Assembly: GCA_932294295.1 (NCBI GenBank)
Contig: OW028581.1
Location: 12,017,162-12,081,161, forward strand
Reading direction: 5' to 3'
Source: Alitta virens
Taxonomy: Eukaryota > Annelida > Polychaeta > Phyllodocida > Nereididae
Length of the DNA: 64,000 bases
A model generated the notes under the pieces. The model was given only the letters and a program-made list of their open reading frames with translations. It had not been told where the DNA came from and did not search any database. This document shows, piece after piece, positions 22,927-35,973 of this stretch. Both the position numbers and the translations under genes were made by a program. Position 1 is the first letter of the stretch; each line of letters starts with the position of its first letter.

Positions 22927-23349
22927 TAACTTTTAGTCAATTTGACTGTGTATAGAAAGACTGATTTCCCCAAAGCATTACAATGACTAAGTTCTTAGTC
23001 CAAACATGAAACTAACTTTTTCTGACTAACCCGCATAGTGCGCACTCTCAATTGGCTACGATTTCAGTGAAAATGATTTTCTCATTATTAATTACATTCA
23101 ATGTAAATATTGCAAATCTCATTATTAAGACCACATTGGTTGAAATATAGGCGGTCTTAAAATGAAAGTGTACTACATTCCTTTGAAGTGAATATGCACC
23201 AAATAAGTTGCAAAAATTACGAATTCTGATCACAATCTTTCACAAAACAGGAGTGATTGCAGCTTTTGATGTATTGTTGAAAGTAATCAGTCGTCTGTAT
23301 ATTTGCACTAAAGTTGAAGATAAGTTGCCAGAGAAGTCGGTCAGACACA

Positions 23350-23520
23350 AACAACAGCCAGACAGACTACCAGACAGACTACCAGACAGACTACCAGACA
23401 GTGACAGACAGTGACAGACAGTGACAGACAGTGACAGACAGTGACAGACAGACAGACAGACAGCGACATACAGACACACATACAGACAGACACACATACA
23501 TACAGAAATATACAGAGAGA
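23350..23520. repeat. GACAGACTACC and GACAGACAGT repeats
   Basis: Three 12-base units of GACAGACTACCA, then five 10-base units of GACAGTGACA, then plain GACA and CATACAGA repeats. Adjacent arrays of different period share the GACAGA core. Confidence 0.85.
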
Positions 23521-23635
23521 TCACATACAGACAGAACTTGAGGCAAAGAAAGACAAGACACTCAGTGTGTGACAACCGTGAGAGGGGTTCGTGTCACCAT
23601 GACTGGGCAAGTGTGTGAGTGACAGTGCGTGAAAG

Positions 23636-24126
23636 CCTCACAGGAAAGTCAACAGGGAAAGTCAACAGGGAAAGTCAACAGGGAAAGTCAACAGGGAAAG
23701 TCAACAGGGAAAGTCAACAAGGAAAGTCAACAGGGAAAGTCAACAAGGAAAGTCAACAGGGAAAGTCAATAGGGAAAGACAACAGGGAAAGTCAACAGGG
23801 AAAGACAACAGGGAAAGTCAATAGGGAAAGTCAATAGGGAAAGACAACAGGGAAAGTCAACAGGGAAAGACAACAGGGAAAGTAACAGGGAAAGTCAACA
23901 GGGAAAGACAACAGGGAAAGTCAATAGGGAAAGTCAACAGGGAAAGACAACAGGGAAAGACAACAGGGAAAGACAACAGGGAAAGTCAACAGGGAAAGTC
24001 AATAGGGAAAGTCAACAGGGAAAGTCAACAGGGAAAGACAACAGGGAAAGACAACAGGGAAAGTCAACAGGGAAAGACAACAGGGAAAGTCAACAGGGAA
24101 AGTCAACAGGGAAAGTCAACAGGGAA
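23636..24126. repeat. 13-bp minisatellite, about 37 units
   Basis: The unit is CAGGGAAAGTCAA with a T/A variant (GTCAAC versus GACAAC), a C/T variant (CAAC versus CAAT), a G/A variant (AGGG versus AAGG) and one 12-base unit (GTAAC). Because 13 is not a multiple of 3, all frames read the same repeating peptide (GKVNRESQQGKST). The variants are interspersed, suggesting slippage and conversion. A protein product is unlikely. Confidence 0.9.
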
Positions 24127-24549
24127 AATCTTGCTTCGGGCACGTCAGGTTTTTGTTGTGAGAGAAATATGTTGACTTTGTTTTGTTTGTGATCCTATTG
24201 ACTCCTGCGTATTTTTATATTCGTTTGTTTGGTTTATTTCCTTCTTATTTATTTTGTTTTAATATAATTTTTCATTTATTGCTTATTATCATGCTTTACA
24301 AGTTTTTGCATTTATGGCTTGTTTGTCTTCCTTCTTTCTTTTTTGGTCCCTCTTGTATGTCAGAGAATATTTGCTTTGATTTATTTGTTTATTCATCTTT
24401 CCTTATTAGTGATTTATAATTTTTATATTGTATTAATATACTGCACATATATTGCTATTAGGCATGGTAGATTAAGTCTCATTTTAAGCATCTTAATTTA
24501 AAGAACACCAAGCAATTGAAACCAATTTCGGCTGCATGCAAATCACACA

Positions 24550-24912
24550 ATCAATATCTGGCCAACACTGGGCCGCCATTGAACCAATAGTGCCAACACT
24601 GGGCCAACATTGTGTCTGAGTCTTAGATAACATGTTACAGTGGCTCGACGTTAGCCCAGTGTCAGCTAACATTGACCAATGTTGGTCCGACGTCAACCTG
24701 GACTGGCATGCTTTCTTGGAGTGTGGTTATGTTTCAATCAGATGGTTGTCTAGTCTACATTTTGAAGAAAATTAAGCCAAATTGCTAGTACTAATATGCA
24801 AAGTCATTATTTCCCTAATAACATGACATGTTGTCCCCATGTAGGCCCAATATCATCCATATCGGTCAAATTCAGGCCAACATCGGACAAACCTGATATG
24901 AAATCTGGGTAA
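24550..24912. mobile_element. cluster of MITE interior relics
   Basis: ATCTGGCCAACACTGGGCCG, ACCAATGTTGGTCCGACGTC and, after a gap, CCCAATATCATCCATATCGG and AGGCCAACATCGGACAAACC share the GGCCAACATCG vocabulary of the hairpin MITEs. AAATCTGGGT at the right end matches a terminus. Ends are too decayed to delimit. Confidence 0.35.
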
Positions 24913-25005
24913 TTATGCTCTTAATCACATGTTCTATCACTGTGAACATTGAACAAGTTATAAATATGCTCTAACTAAATAACAATGATTCTGACGCCAA
25001 GACTT

Positions 25006-25037
25006 GCAATATCATCATTACGTCTGCCTCTGGTGTG
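25006..25037 (+). mobile_element. SINE 3' fragment
   Basis: Short match: ATATCATCATTACGTCTGCC and CTGGTG from the family 3' end. Confidence 0.35.
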
Positions 25038-25658
25038 TTTGCATGTTGATCAGAAACTTCCAAATCATGCCTTAACAAACCATTGAAAAAAGTATGACAG
25101 GTATTGGAATGTACTTCAAACTTTGCCAAAGTATTATGAATAGGTGAATTCTGAAGTTCCAGTAGATTGCCCACTCAACAACTAGAGTGTGGAATTTAAG
25201 CTTCGCGCACCATGAAATGTGACAACCTTATATGGAAAAAAGGTGAGGGAAAACTTGCTCCCTGAGTTATTCCATATGTCCCCCAAGGCAAGCAGTGTCA
25301 TATTACACTCCTTACAAAGTCCAGCGACCATGAGGAGAGGCTTGCAATATGCCACAAGCTATGTAATATGCCACAGGAGGCTAGTCATATGCCATAGCAG
25401 TCATAGTCATATGCTACACAAGCCAAGGACAGTATTGCTGGGGATATTCTGCACCTTGTTGTACGCCTTGCTATCCAATGTACAAGTGGGTTTTTGTAAT
25501 TAACAAGATTATGTTGATGAATGAAGAAGTTACTTTGGTTCAACATCGAGCTGACATAACTAATGTTAGATAGACATCGGGACAACGTCACATCAGTCAA
25601 GCATATTATCTGGATATAATGGAATGTAAAGGCAGTAAAGTGTGTTCCCAGTAGCATG

Positions 25659-25862
25659 GGATCCTAGATAGCATTCCAAATCGGGACAACATAATTTTTG
25701 ACCGCTGTTGGGACAATAACATTTCAGAATTGGCCAACATTGCGCCAATATCGAGCCAATCCCAGATAGAATTTTTAATCGGGTCAGCATCGCTCCTACA
25801 TCGTTTGGATGTCGCCGACATCGCGCTGACATCGATACGATTTGGAATGTTATCCGGGATCC
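25659..25862. mobile_element. nested hairpin MITEs, CCCAGATAGC family
   Basis: The outer ends GGATCC-TAGATAGCATTCC and GGAATGTTATCCGGGATCC are inverted. A second left end, CCCAGATAGAATTTTTAATC at 25761, lies inside, so two members are nested or partly duplicated. The interior is rich in GACATCG and GCCAATATCG words. Confidence 0.55.
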
Positions 25863-27169
25863 AATTTGAGCAATTCTGGACTGACATCGAACTGACATGA
25901 CATGTTAAAGATGCATCCCTCGGTGGCAGGTTATTGCCACACATAAGGTAAGTACCGGTGCAATGTTTTTAGAATGTTTTCATTGCGCTCTCAAATTGCT
26001 ACAATTACATTCTGCAATATTGTCACAGTATTGGTTTAATAAAATTATGATAAGATAGAAATATTATTTTGAATATTGCTGCAAGCTTAACTATCACTTC
26101 AACACCTTGTGACAGTATTACCATATTGTCACAATCTCAATGTTGTGAATATATTCTGTCAATAATTGTTTCTGGGATATTAATAATTTGAAACATTGTT
26201 GCAGAATTTTTTGGGCTCTACACTTTGTTATTGCAATCTTATGTAACATATTGTGGCATAATTGTCACAAACTATATTTATTGGAATATGACCTTAATAA
26301 TAATATCGGAGTTGTCTTTATAATGGAGTTTTACTGTGTATACAAAAATGTTTATGTTACAACTTTCGTTTTAGCAACGAGTCCATTGAATAATACCAAC
26401 AGCTCAATAGGTTGCAGCCGTTAAACAATTAGCTAAATCCAATATATGTCACTGAAGATAAAAGATAACATTATCGATTGAACTCCTTTTTTCTTTTTTA
26501 AAGCATTATCAATTTGGATTCATTATGCATGCATTGTATTTATCAGTATTTCTAGCTAAATGTCTGTTAATCTCCTCCCACATATAAATGATTGGATTAT
26601 TAGTTACCCAAACAATTCATTGCAAGAATTTTGAAATAGAATTAGTATTTATCAAAATTTACAATCCGTTAGTAGTGGAAATAAACATAGTTATAAATAT
26701 ATTTTTCAGTAATACTATTAGTACGTATGTCATTTAATCGTGTGCAATCGAGTGATAAGACAAAATAAGATAAGATATAAGACGAGCTAAAACGAGAAAA
26801 GATAACACAAGACAAGACGAGATAAAACAAGATAAAATATATAACTCTTGCGTAATTTTTAATCTCAGATAAATGCCTCATTCGCAATAAAGAAATATGA
26901 AATGAAGAAATTATTCTAGCATGCTTCGATTTTAAATTGATATCTTAGAAAGATTATTTTCATAAAACGAACACCTTAAAATTGAAACCATCCAAAAAGC
27001 AGCACAGTGACCTATTTGACACAATGTCCAGTGCTGGCTGGACACCAACAAGAGCAAAGGGCGGTGAAGTTGAATTATTGAGAAGTTTTAACCCACTAAT
27101 GTAAGCCCTTATCCACTGGTTCTGGCAGTACAGGCACTACAGCACTACAGCTAAAGTATATATTGTGTA

Positions 27170-27331
27170 TAGTGGTACCTCGACATTAAGACCACACTTG
27201 TGCAAATCTACTGGTCTTAATACTGAGGTGGTCCTAATAGAGAGGTGAAACATGATGGTATGAATAGACTTGGGTCCAAAAATATATGGTTTTAATGGTG
27301 AAGTAGTCTTAATAGTGAGGTAGTGTTTCGC
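27170..27331. mobile_element. pogo/Tc1-mariner-like terminal-repeat relic
   Basis: AGTGGTACCTCGACATTAAG with ACCACACTTG faces GGTCTTAATACTGAGGTGGT and CCTAATAGAGAGGTG, forming a hairpin. A further AGTCTTAATAGTGAGGTAGT follows. The opening resembles the CAGTGNTACCTCG-type ends of pogo-group elements. Confidence 0.5.
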
Positions 27332-27557
27332 TCTAGGTAGAATTTCTTAAAAAGTCAATGCTATTTTAATGTTTGAGATTTATGAATTGTCTTTTTGTCG
27401 ATTGAGGAATTAATATATGATATTACGTAATTTCCTGAACTGAGATTTTGGCAGATGATAATAAGCATGCATTTATTTTCTTTGTGGATTATATCTTTAT
27501 TATGTTACGCTATAATTTCAAATGAGAAGCATTTATATTATGTCTATCCATCGCCCA

Positions 27558-27571
27558 GTTGCCATAGCAAC
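27558..27571. promoter_or_regulatory. perfect RFX X-box
   Basis: GTTGCCATAGCAAC is an exact two-half-site X-box, the site bound by RFX factors at ciliary and other gene promoters in animals. It sits between two relics of the pogo-like terminal repeats and not near a recognisable exon. It could be functional or carried by an element. Confidence 0.4.
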
Positions 27572-27842
27572 TAAATTGTAAAAAGGAAAAGCCACATTTC
27601 ACGTTAATTCCAAAAATTCGTAGATACCACTACATATCTAGGCAACAACTATAAACATAAATCTACAGGAAATATCGTGCCACAAATTCCATAGTCATAA
27701 CTACAATATTTTATATCTTTTATTTATTGCTTACGATATGAAAATTTCGCAACATAAAAAGGTTAGTTAGAAAAATAGCGAACAGTTCACAAAATTAAGG
27801 ACATAGCCATAAATAAAATAATCAATATGATATATTAATTAA

Positions 27843-27902
27843 GTCACCTCGGAAATAAGGCCACTTCACTATTAAGGCTATCTCACTATCAAGACAACAC
27901 AC
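27843..27902. mobile_element. pogo-like terminal-repeat array, isolated
   Basis: CACCTCGGAAATAAGGCCAC and CACTATTAAGGCTATCTCAC are three degenerate copies of the 20-base unit in the left-end orientation. No matching right end is seen nearby. Confidence 0.4.
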
Positions 27903-29904
27903 TATTATTTTGTATTCTTATTTGTAACATTGACACATTAATAATCCACAAATTCTCTTTAACAATCAAATAACTGTCGTAAATTATCATATAAATTTGT
28001 AAACAATTTTTAAAATGATATTTAGTGTAATTATCAATTAAGTCAAAACAGGTTCTACAAAATATGATGCCATTAATTATAATCAATTGCAAAACGAAAA
28101 TGTTGTAAACAAAAGATTAAACTTAATTCCAGGAAATAAACTGATGGGCTCACCTCCTTAATTGATTGCCAGGAAATTGGACGTAGCAAGAGAATATTAC
28201 AGGATTAATTCTTTTTATAGAATGTTGAATGTAATGCAGATCTAGGTGATTGAGAATAAAGAGTACTTTGGCACTGTGAAAAATGTGTCCAAAAATTATT
28301 AAGACATGTGATATCGTCACTTTACCTCTCTATCTGTCCGTCTATTTGTCTGTCTATCTTAATCTCTCAAACCCTGTCTGTCTGTCACTGTATGTCAATG
28401 TAATTCCGTGTGTCCAGTTTACGCATCTAGCTTTGTAATTTCCTGAGCGTATGTCTGGCTGTCTTTCTATATTCTCACCATATCAATTTTAACTTTCTGT
28501 GTGTGTGACTGTCTGTCCCATAATTATGGCTATCTACCTTTTTAATTATCTCTATGACGCAGTTTATTAGTCTGAGTGTCCCACCGTATAAATCATTTCC
28601 TATAATTTCTATTCATATTCCAGACTTGTCTTTGTCGCAGAAAGCCATAAAATATAAAACACAACAATTTCTCCTTAAAACTTTCACTAATGCATTCTCA
28701 TAACCTTCAATTACAGTGTCGTTTAAACAATGGCTACAAAAAAAAACCTCAATAAAAATTATTTAAAAAACTGCCATCATTTAAAAGAAGCTATATATGT
28801 GCAATAATGTATTTGATTTATTCATTTCCTGATTTAAAACCATGACGGCATCATGTTTTTCAAAAACACTATGATTAATGGACATCATAATTCCCTGCAG
28901 AACAATTGCAGGCACTTTATAGCTTTCTAATTAGTCATAAAGATTCAGGAAATAGAACACTATGGAAGCAAATTAATCTATAATGCACTTCAATGCCGAG
29001 CAACCTACTTAAGGCAATGGTTTGGCTTTTTTTTTAACCACAAACAGCATTTGACAGTATTAAACTCTAATTTACATTAGATTGTGTCTATAGGCTAGCC
29101 AAATATATGCTTCAAAATGTTACATTAATATCATTGATTCTGTCTGTCAGAATTAGGCATTATTAATATTTTCAGGCTTTATTTTGACAACATATTTCCA
29201 ATTTGGGCGATATTGCAATAGCAATGCTATTATTATTATTATGCTTCCGTGAAAAGTTCCATTCCAACATCAATGCATCTGCAATGAAATATGCACTCAA
29301 AATAAAGAACTTCTCATTGATTTTTTTCTTTTACAGATTGGCTGTAACAATAAGGTAGAGCTGTGCCACTGTTAATTGAATAAAATTCAATGATTAGATT
29401 TATTAAAGACTTGTCCAAAATGTTTAAAAACTTTTTTTAACATTTGAGATATCCTTTGATATTGTTGCAGTTCTATCCATCAGGATTAGTCCTGCCGTTT
29501 CATAATGTTAGCAAGTTGTTGCCAAACGAACATTATATATTTACAAATACGTTTAGTTATATGAAGATATTTTGAAAGCTTATCCAACCAGCACCACTGT
29601 TTTTCATTGGAGCACTTTGAGTATATAACAAAATGAAAAAATATAAAAAGCAATAAGAAATAAAAACTGGCATCCCCATAAAATTCTAAAAAGTTAACTA
29701 AAAGCATTATGAAGACGGCGTATGGCTTCAGCAGAGGACTGAGCATTTGGAATGTCAAAGAAGACTTCAAACTGAGTGAATTTTCACATACTGATTAGTA
29801 TAGTTATATATATAGGTGAGGCAGCTATTTCTATTGAAAATTAACACAGGACTACACATTGACTTGTATGGTTTCAATGTCTCATTGCCACTAGTTAGTT
29901 TGCT
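27903..29904. other. no gene seen
   Basis: AT-rich. 28325-28560 is a degraded CTGTCTG tract. Frames at 27889 and 29486 are AT-biased and unsupported. Confidence 0.5.
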
Positions 29905-29950
29905 AGTTTATATGACCAGCTGTCAGAGACAGACATAATGATATGAGTGG
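29905..29950 (-). mobile_element. SINE 3' fragment
   Basis: ATGACCAGCTGTCAGAGACA followed by GACATAATGATATGAG is the reverse complement of the family 3' end. Confidence 0.4.
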
Positions 29951-30129
29951 GGTTTTCATTGCCATGCAATTAATAATTGTCAACTTCCCATATTATTTCA
30001 AAGTGTTCTGTCTGTAATGAGTTCTACAAATGCCAGGACTTTCCCCCAATTACCTGTATGTCTACTTCTACTGTTGTGAAAGACAGTAGTTCAGATTTTC
30101 AACTTTACACGATATGTCAGGAAACTATA

Positions 30130-31005
30130 CTTACTAAAATCAATGACAGCCAAAACTTAGAACTTATAAACTCATCAAGACTGATTACTGGCTAGAACCC
30201 TACCTTCTACTAAACCTCAGCTGAAAAATGTATTATAAAAAAGCCAGATTTAGAGTAAGCTCACATAATTTACGAATTGAAATAGGTAGACATGAAAACC
30301 CTATATTGCCAGCAGTTGAGAGATTATGCCTAAAATGCAATATGCATGAAATCGAAGATGAAAAACATTGTCTCATAGTATGTCCACATAACACACTTAG
30401 TCATGAGGACCTCTTTAAAATAGCTTTGACAATTTTGAGCAACTTAACAATGAAAACAAATTTAAGACCATCATGAAATCAAAAGAGCCTGAGTTATTAA
30501 AATCCCTTGGGAAATTTCTTGTAAATATTGATGCCTAATGAATGTTTGTGTCATCATCCGTCGTCGAGCATTAACCACCACTCCCCAAACTAGCAGTTTC
30601 TGCACTACAAGCATTTTTATATATTGTGATCTATGTGCTTTTACACTCATGTACATAACTGTGCATGATGCCTTGTTATATATACTCCTAATTCAAATGT
30701 TGTACTTAAATTAACATTGTGATAATGAACAGTATTAACTGCAGTAATATATGTATCAAGGGTTACTGTATACATGTGATATATGTATATATATATTTAA
30801 CCAATGTATGTAAACAAAACTTAATGCTCTTATAACCGTGCTATTGTTCAGCAACTGGGACCATGGATGTGTAGATAATCCATTGATAATGTATATTGAA
30901 TATAGGAATAGTGAGTAGAAGTAGACTTTGTACATGTTTTTATCTGTTATTTTGCTAAATGTATCATGTATGATATAACTGTGTCAATAAAAGCATATAT
31001 CTAAT
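30130..31005 (+). mobile_element. LINE C copy 2, C-terminal tail and 3' UTR
   Basis: The plus strand reads LRTYKLIKTDYWLEPYLLLN, then after one stop YYKKARFRVSSHNLRIEIGR and a CCHC-like knuckle LCLKCNMHEIEDEKHCLIVC. This tail (R-x-S-S-H-x-L-x-I-E-x-G-R-H, then C-x-x-C and H-x-x-x-x-C) is standard at the C-terminus of many LINE proteins. The 3' UTR carries AATAAA at 30986-30991 and ends near 31005. It is the same family as the copy at 6.6-7.4 kb and is 5'-truncated. Confidence 0.8.
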
Positions 31006-34000
31006 GCAAAATACTAATATTGGAGGCATGCTTTATGCCAATTGACAAAATTGATTCAAATTCACAAGTATCATTCTGTGTATCTTAAACAATGAACCAA
31101 ACATTAGTTAAAAATACCTAATGTGAACGATTTGCTAACAGGTTATATGGGTATATTGTCAAAATATGTGGTGCAATATAACATTATTTTACACTTTCAC
31201 TTCATTAGGCTTAACAGTCTCAAAGTAATGGGGATATGCATTTAATTTTTCTTCACAATAAAAGTTTACTCTCCGTTTCCATAAAATGAAAGAACTGGGA
31301 CCAGACATTGATTTGTTAATAGTGCTATATTCGCTATAATTCAGTCTTCTGTACATACTTTGTAGTCATAACCCATGTAGTATTTTTAGTGGTGCCCTTT
31401 TTTGTCGTTTTCCCAATTGTTGTTGTGACACGTGTATCAACTCATGATATTGAGGTTGTAAATAAAATTATATATTATATGCTCGACAGGTTAAAAAAGC
31501 CAAACCTGTCAGTTCTAAGCCAAACCCAAATACAATTGATCACTTTATGAAAAAAATCTGCACAATTACTACAAAATAACCTGAAAGATAAATTATAACT
31601 TGGTTAAACCTGCTGCCTTATGAAAAGTGACAGCCTAAAAAAAGTCATGCAAGTATAGTTCTTTACAAGAAAAGCCATCCATTTGATTTGCAGATGTCAA
31701 GTACCCCGAATGAGAATCACTCCTTCTAAGTATATAAACACTATCTTGAAACAATATTGCAGCACAAGACACACCAAACTATAGTACAGCTTATCAGACA
31801 TATGGTAACTTGATGCAATTCAATAAAAAGGTCGTTTTTTAACAAATACTGTGACACCTTTTTGTTCTGAATTCAAAAAAGCCAATCTATTGCCATATAG
31901 GTCGCTTGGCTTCGCGGTGACCACACAGTGTATATATAGTCAGGCAGTCTGACTCTTGGGTATTCAATTTAAACATGTATCGTTATAGATATTAAAATAT
32001 AACAATAAAATGTTAATTCAATCTCCAAATTTAAATTAAATTACAAGTATTCCGTTTTTACTTACCTTTGTATATACTTATGTTGTTATGTATCTATGTA
32101 TTTATTAATTCAAAGCTGTACGATCATGAGCCTTTCTCAACGCCATGCATGGATGCGGTTCATGTAATTTCCCTATAGTTAAAATATCACAATGAAATGT
32201 ATTGCTAGATTTTCAAATGTATCTTTTTAAGGCAAAATCAGAGCATTCTCTACATACAAGTTATAGGTCATGATTATTTGTGAAAATATATTTTCAAGAA
32301 AGAAAAAAAAAATAGCAAAGAATCTTGTAATTGTAACGACATGTCAGATTCCTAGAAACAACTAAATTGCCAAATACCTGAATTTCGTGAATCAACAAAA
32401 AAAAATTCCATTCTTGGAAACGATTTAAAATCTCTGTTACAGGCGAGCTAAATCAACTGGCGAAATAAATTACTAAAGTTCTAAAAAAAATTTTTTTATT
32501 TACGAAAACATGAACTAAAACAGTTAGCTGAACAGGCTACAGAGCTATATATGGGTAGATAGCTAAAACCATTTTTGCCAGCTACAGGCAATGGTAATTA
32601 TGAGATGATAATTAATAAGGCGTGCTTGCAGTCCACACCATGTTACACATAAACCCAGTGGGTGGTTTATTTTAATTGCCTAGGCATAGACACCGAGTAA
32701 AATGTGTTGCGAGGTGCTACAATGTCATATAAATGAAAATAAATGGAAAGATATTGCAAAAACCTTTGATAGAAATAAAGTTAAACATTGAAATGCAAAA
32801 GAATGGTGATTAGTTATTCAAGAGAAAAGATGTCAAGAGAGATGTCGAATTTGAAGTGAATGTTAGGAACCGACTGTAAAATATGTGATGCAAGGTCTCT
32901 GTAATGTGGTTCGGGGATTCCAAAATGTGTCACATGGTGTCAAAAATGAAGTTCATGGTGTCTAAAATTTAAGGCAGTATGTCCACCAAATCTCTGTTCA
33001 ATGAATGACAGAACTACAATGTCCATTTATAGGCGCACTATCAAGACTGAACTAATAAATTGCACAAACCACGATCTTGGCCTTGACTAGTGCTCAACTA
33101 GTGTTCAATAGTTCCTGCTTTTGTCCTTTTTTCCTCTAGTTTCACTTTCTACCAATTTTTGCCTAATGCCTTCAGCCATTTGACTCGCTTAAAGCAAATG
33201 AACTTGGTGATTTAGTTTGTAGGACGACAAATAGTTCTCCTAACTTCAGCCAATAGTATTGGCCCCTGCTATTTTGAGGCAGCTTTTAGTCCCAATAAGC
33301 CAATAGGTCCAGTGTACCAAAAGCCCCTCGAGGTGGACGATAAGGCCGGCCTCGGTCAGTTAAGTTAAGGAGGTGGCTCTTTTGTGGTCACGATAAGTAG
33401 GCCTGTGGTATGGATTTCTACAAAAGTAATAAACGGTCCAATACTTTTGGATCTCCGCATCGAGGTCGCACTTCAATCAAAACCAGAATGGATTTTATTC
33501 ATGGCATTATTGATACTGACAAATGTTTTACAATATAGTTATTTCAAAATCGATGACATTCCTTTCAACAGTGTTTTTCATTGACTAGTTATTATAGCTT
33601 TTCACGAATTTTTCAAAGACGACCAGAGAAGTTACTTTTTCAATATATACGGCAATAATTACACCATTCTTTTCCCATTGAAAATGACAACTTTTTAAGC
33701 AATTGTGACGATTTTTCAGCTGAAATTACAATTTTGTCACTAGCTATGACTTTGTTACCAAATTTTACAAATCTCCCGCATTGTCTGTGACAAGCCTCCT
33801 GCAAGCATTTTTTTAACATTGACTAAATAAACTTCCTTCAAGCTTTGACAGTGTCACAAAATCTAAACTTCCTTCACAAATGACTTTATCACTTTAGGAC
33901 AATATTTCCACCAGAGTATTTCAGTGTTCATTGAAAATGAAAATATTTTACCAGACATATGGCACAACTTTCTCACCAGCTAAGACAACTTTTCCCCTTA

Positions 34001-34265
34001 TCTACCATAAGCCGGTTTCCAGCTTCCTGCCAGGGGCGGCCCTATAAATACGGAACAGGTCTTTTCCCTTTGGTATTGACAATCCATGGGGGGTAAACAG
34101 CACCTAGAAACCTGAGCTGCAACTTTGACATTAGTCTGAGCCATACAATATCTGGTAACATACCTCCTCCGTTGCAGTATATTGGAGAGTGATGATTTTT
34201 GGTAGGACTATGATATAACTGAACTGGGTGTATTTGTATATCTATGAATGATTCAATAAGTCTTT
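31006..34265. other. no gene seen apart from a SINE fragment
   Basis: 31904-31945 (GGTCGCTTGGCTTCGCGGTG) repeats a motif at 11937. 33690-33980 contains loosely repeated TGACAACTTT and CACCAGCTAAGAC words. No exon is recognised, although the receptor gene's introns could extend here. Confidence 0.4.
32580..32700 (-). mobile_element. SINE fragment, minus strand
   Basis: AATTATGAGATGATAATTAA, then CAGTCCACACCATGTTACAC, a CCCAGTGGGTGGTTTATTTT core and GGCATAGACACCGAG. It covers the 3' two thirds of the family. Confidence 0.6.
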
Positions 34266-34269
34266 GTGA

Positions 34270-34462
34270 TTGTATCGTATTCTATTTTATTACATTGTAT
34301 TGTGTTCTATTGTATTGTATTGTATTGTATTGAAAACAATGTATTATTTTATTACATAGTATTGTTTGTATTATTGCATTGTATTGTAGTGCATCAAATT
34401 GTATTGTATTGTATTTTATTGCATTGTTTTTTTTTGTATTGTATTGTATTAGATTGGATTTG
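34270..34462. repeat. TATTG pentanucleotide repeat
   Basis: Imperfect GTATT runs with TTACA and GCATT variants over about 190 bases. The frame across it (YCIVLYCI) is an artefact. Confidence 0.85.
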
Positions 34463-34844
34463 TAATAAGTAATGAGTTATTGTTTTTCCAGTCTTTATAA
34501 TAAACAAATGGGAATAGATATTAATGAAAATACTGTATATCATGCCCACATATTTATCCTACGAATACAAAACACCTGCAGAGATTAAAATACTAATCTT
34601 CAAATATCTATGCCACACTGGTTGAAACAAAGACACAATTATTTGAAAGTCAAAGACATGATGCATTCACAGTATCACGTCCGTATGAATACATTAGAAC
34701 CTGTCTACGTGGCAATTTGTTTAGAGGCCCTACAATGATGAATATCTCAATCAAAAATACAGTGCTGAAATTCTGAGCTGATCATGGGTGGGTACCCAGT
34801 AATACGTTGGCCCAACGTTAGCCTAATGTTCTAATGTTGGCCTT

Positions 34845-34845
34845 A

Positions 34846-34885
<40 letters not shown>
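34845..34885. repeat. TATC microsatellite
   Basis: A perfect CTAT run next to a relic of the hairpin MITE family (ACCCAGTAATACGTTGGCCC at 34795). Confidence 0.85.
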
Positions 34886-34887
<2 letters not shown>

Positions 34888-35033
34888 AACCCCAACGTAA
34901 ACACTCGTATGTTTGGGACTACAAAAGTGTTCAGCCATATTTCATGTACATACCCTAATTAATAACATACTAATCCATCCATGAGAAGACTAATTATTTG
35001 CCATTCATATATTCATCAGTATTCCTAAGCTGA

Positions 35034-35330
35034 TTACACCTTGAAAGAGAGCATTCCTGAAGGCCTGTACACCAATCTCAGGGGATTGTTAATATATTCA
35101 ACACAGATCTCAGATGCTTCTATCAGTTCTCCTGAGGATTTTGCTGAAGAGTTTGGTTTAACAAGGGCTTTGGGGCACAAATTAACATAAGGAATTTGAG
35201 ATTGAATTGGTGAATGCAGGTTTTTGAACCCTAGGAATGTAAAAACTAGTGGTAAGGCATCAACAATCCGTTCAAGCACCCATTTTCCATTGGCTAATGA
35301 ATTATGTATACCAGAAACTGTATTTTCCAA
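35034..35330 (-). other. unrecognised 98-codon open frame
   Basis: The frame is open on the minus strand from a stop just upstream of 35330 (opening codon TTG, not ATG) to a stop at 35034. Composition is balanced rather than low-complexity and includes GKWVLERIVDALPLVFTFL and SSGELIEASEICVEYINN. I recognise no domain. No clear acceptor precedes it. It could be an internal or terminal exon, a decayed element or a chance frame. Confidence 0.2.
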
Positions 35331-35583
35331 CTCACAACATCAAGAGCAAATGCACTAGTTATCTGTTTGACATATTATTTCCCAATTATCTATCTATCTA
35401 TCTATCTATTGTGATGACCTGCATCCTGTTGTGTTTGAATGCTAGTAGGCCGTTGACCTAGAATGTGGGATATTTCCATCCCTATGATGATGCATTTCTT
35501 ATACAAACAAATTAGGAGGCTCTATTGCTATTTAGACCATGTGGTATTGTTTTGTATTGCATTGAAGCTAAGTCAGCTTTTAA

Positions 35584-35640
35584 GACCAACTGCAGACAGA
35601 CGTAATTATGAGATGATAAGGGTTCTTGGAGTCCACAAGA
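35584..35640 (-). mobile_element. SINE 3' fragment
   Basis: GACCAACTGCAGACAGACGT, AATTATGAGATGATAAGG and TTGGAGTCCACAAG, as in the other minus-strand copies. Confidence 0.5.
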
Positions 35641-35973
35641 AATTTGTCTTATCAATACATTAACACATAATGTCAAACTAAATTAATTTTGACACAAAGT
35701 ATACTTAATATGAATGTCACTAACGTGTTGACAACTTAACCTGTAATCACAGTAGTTTCACTTTTATAGTTTTATCTTTCATGAAATATATATGTGTAGT
35801 TCACACTGTTGCAAAATGCATAGCTAATATAATGTCAAGTTTGGCACAATAACATAGGACCTTCACACAATCCATACTTTTGCTACAGTAAATTAACAAT
35901 TTATGAGGTCTAGTGCTCGACACGTACAGTTGTATCATTTGGGGGTCGATAAATTATTGTAAGAGTGTTTAGT

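Larger units (their letters stand above)
24127..26668. other. no gene seen; MITE relics and stem words
   Basis: Besides the MITE relics and SINE fragment listed, 25960-26280 repeats GCAATATTGTCACA and ATTGTCACAATC in both orientations, suggesting another decayed terminal-repeat element. 26750-26850 is a degenerate AAGATAA/GACGAGA tract. Confidence 0.4.

Noticed and set aside
23619..23837. Frame encoding GKVNRESQQ repeats
   Set aside because: Produced by the 13-bp minisatellite. There is no start context, splice signal or conserved frame.
34266..34472. Cys/Leu-rich 68-codon frame
   Set aside because: Translation of the TATTG pentanucleotide repeat.
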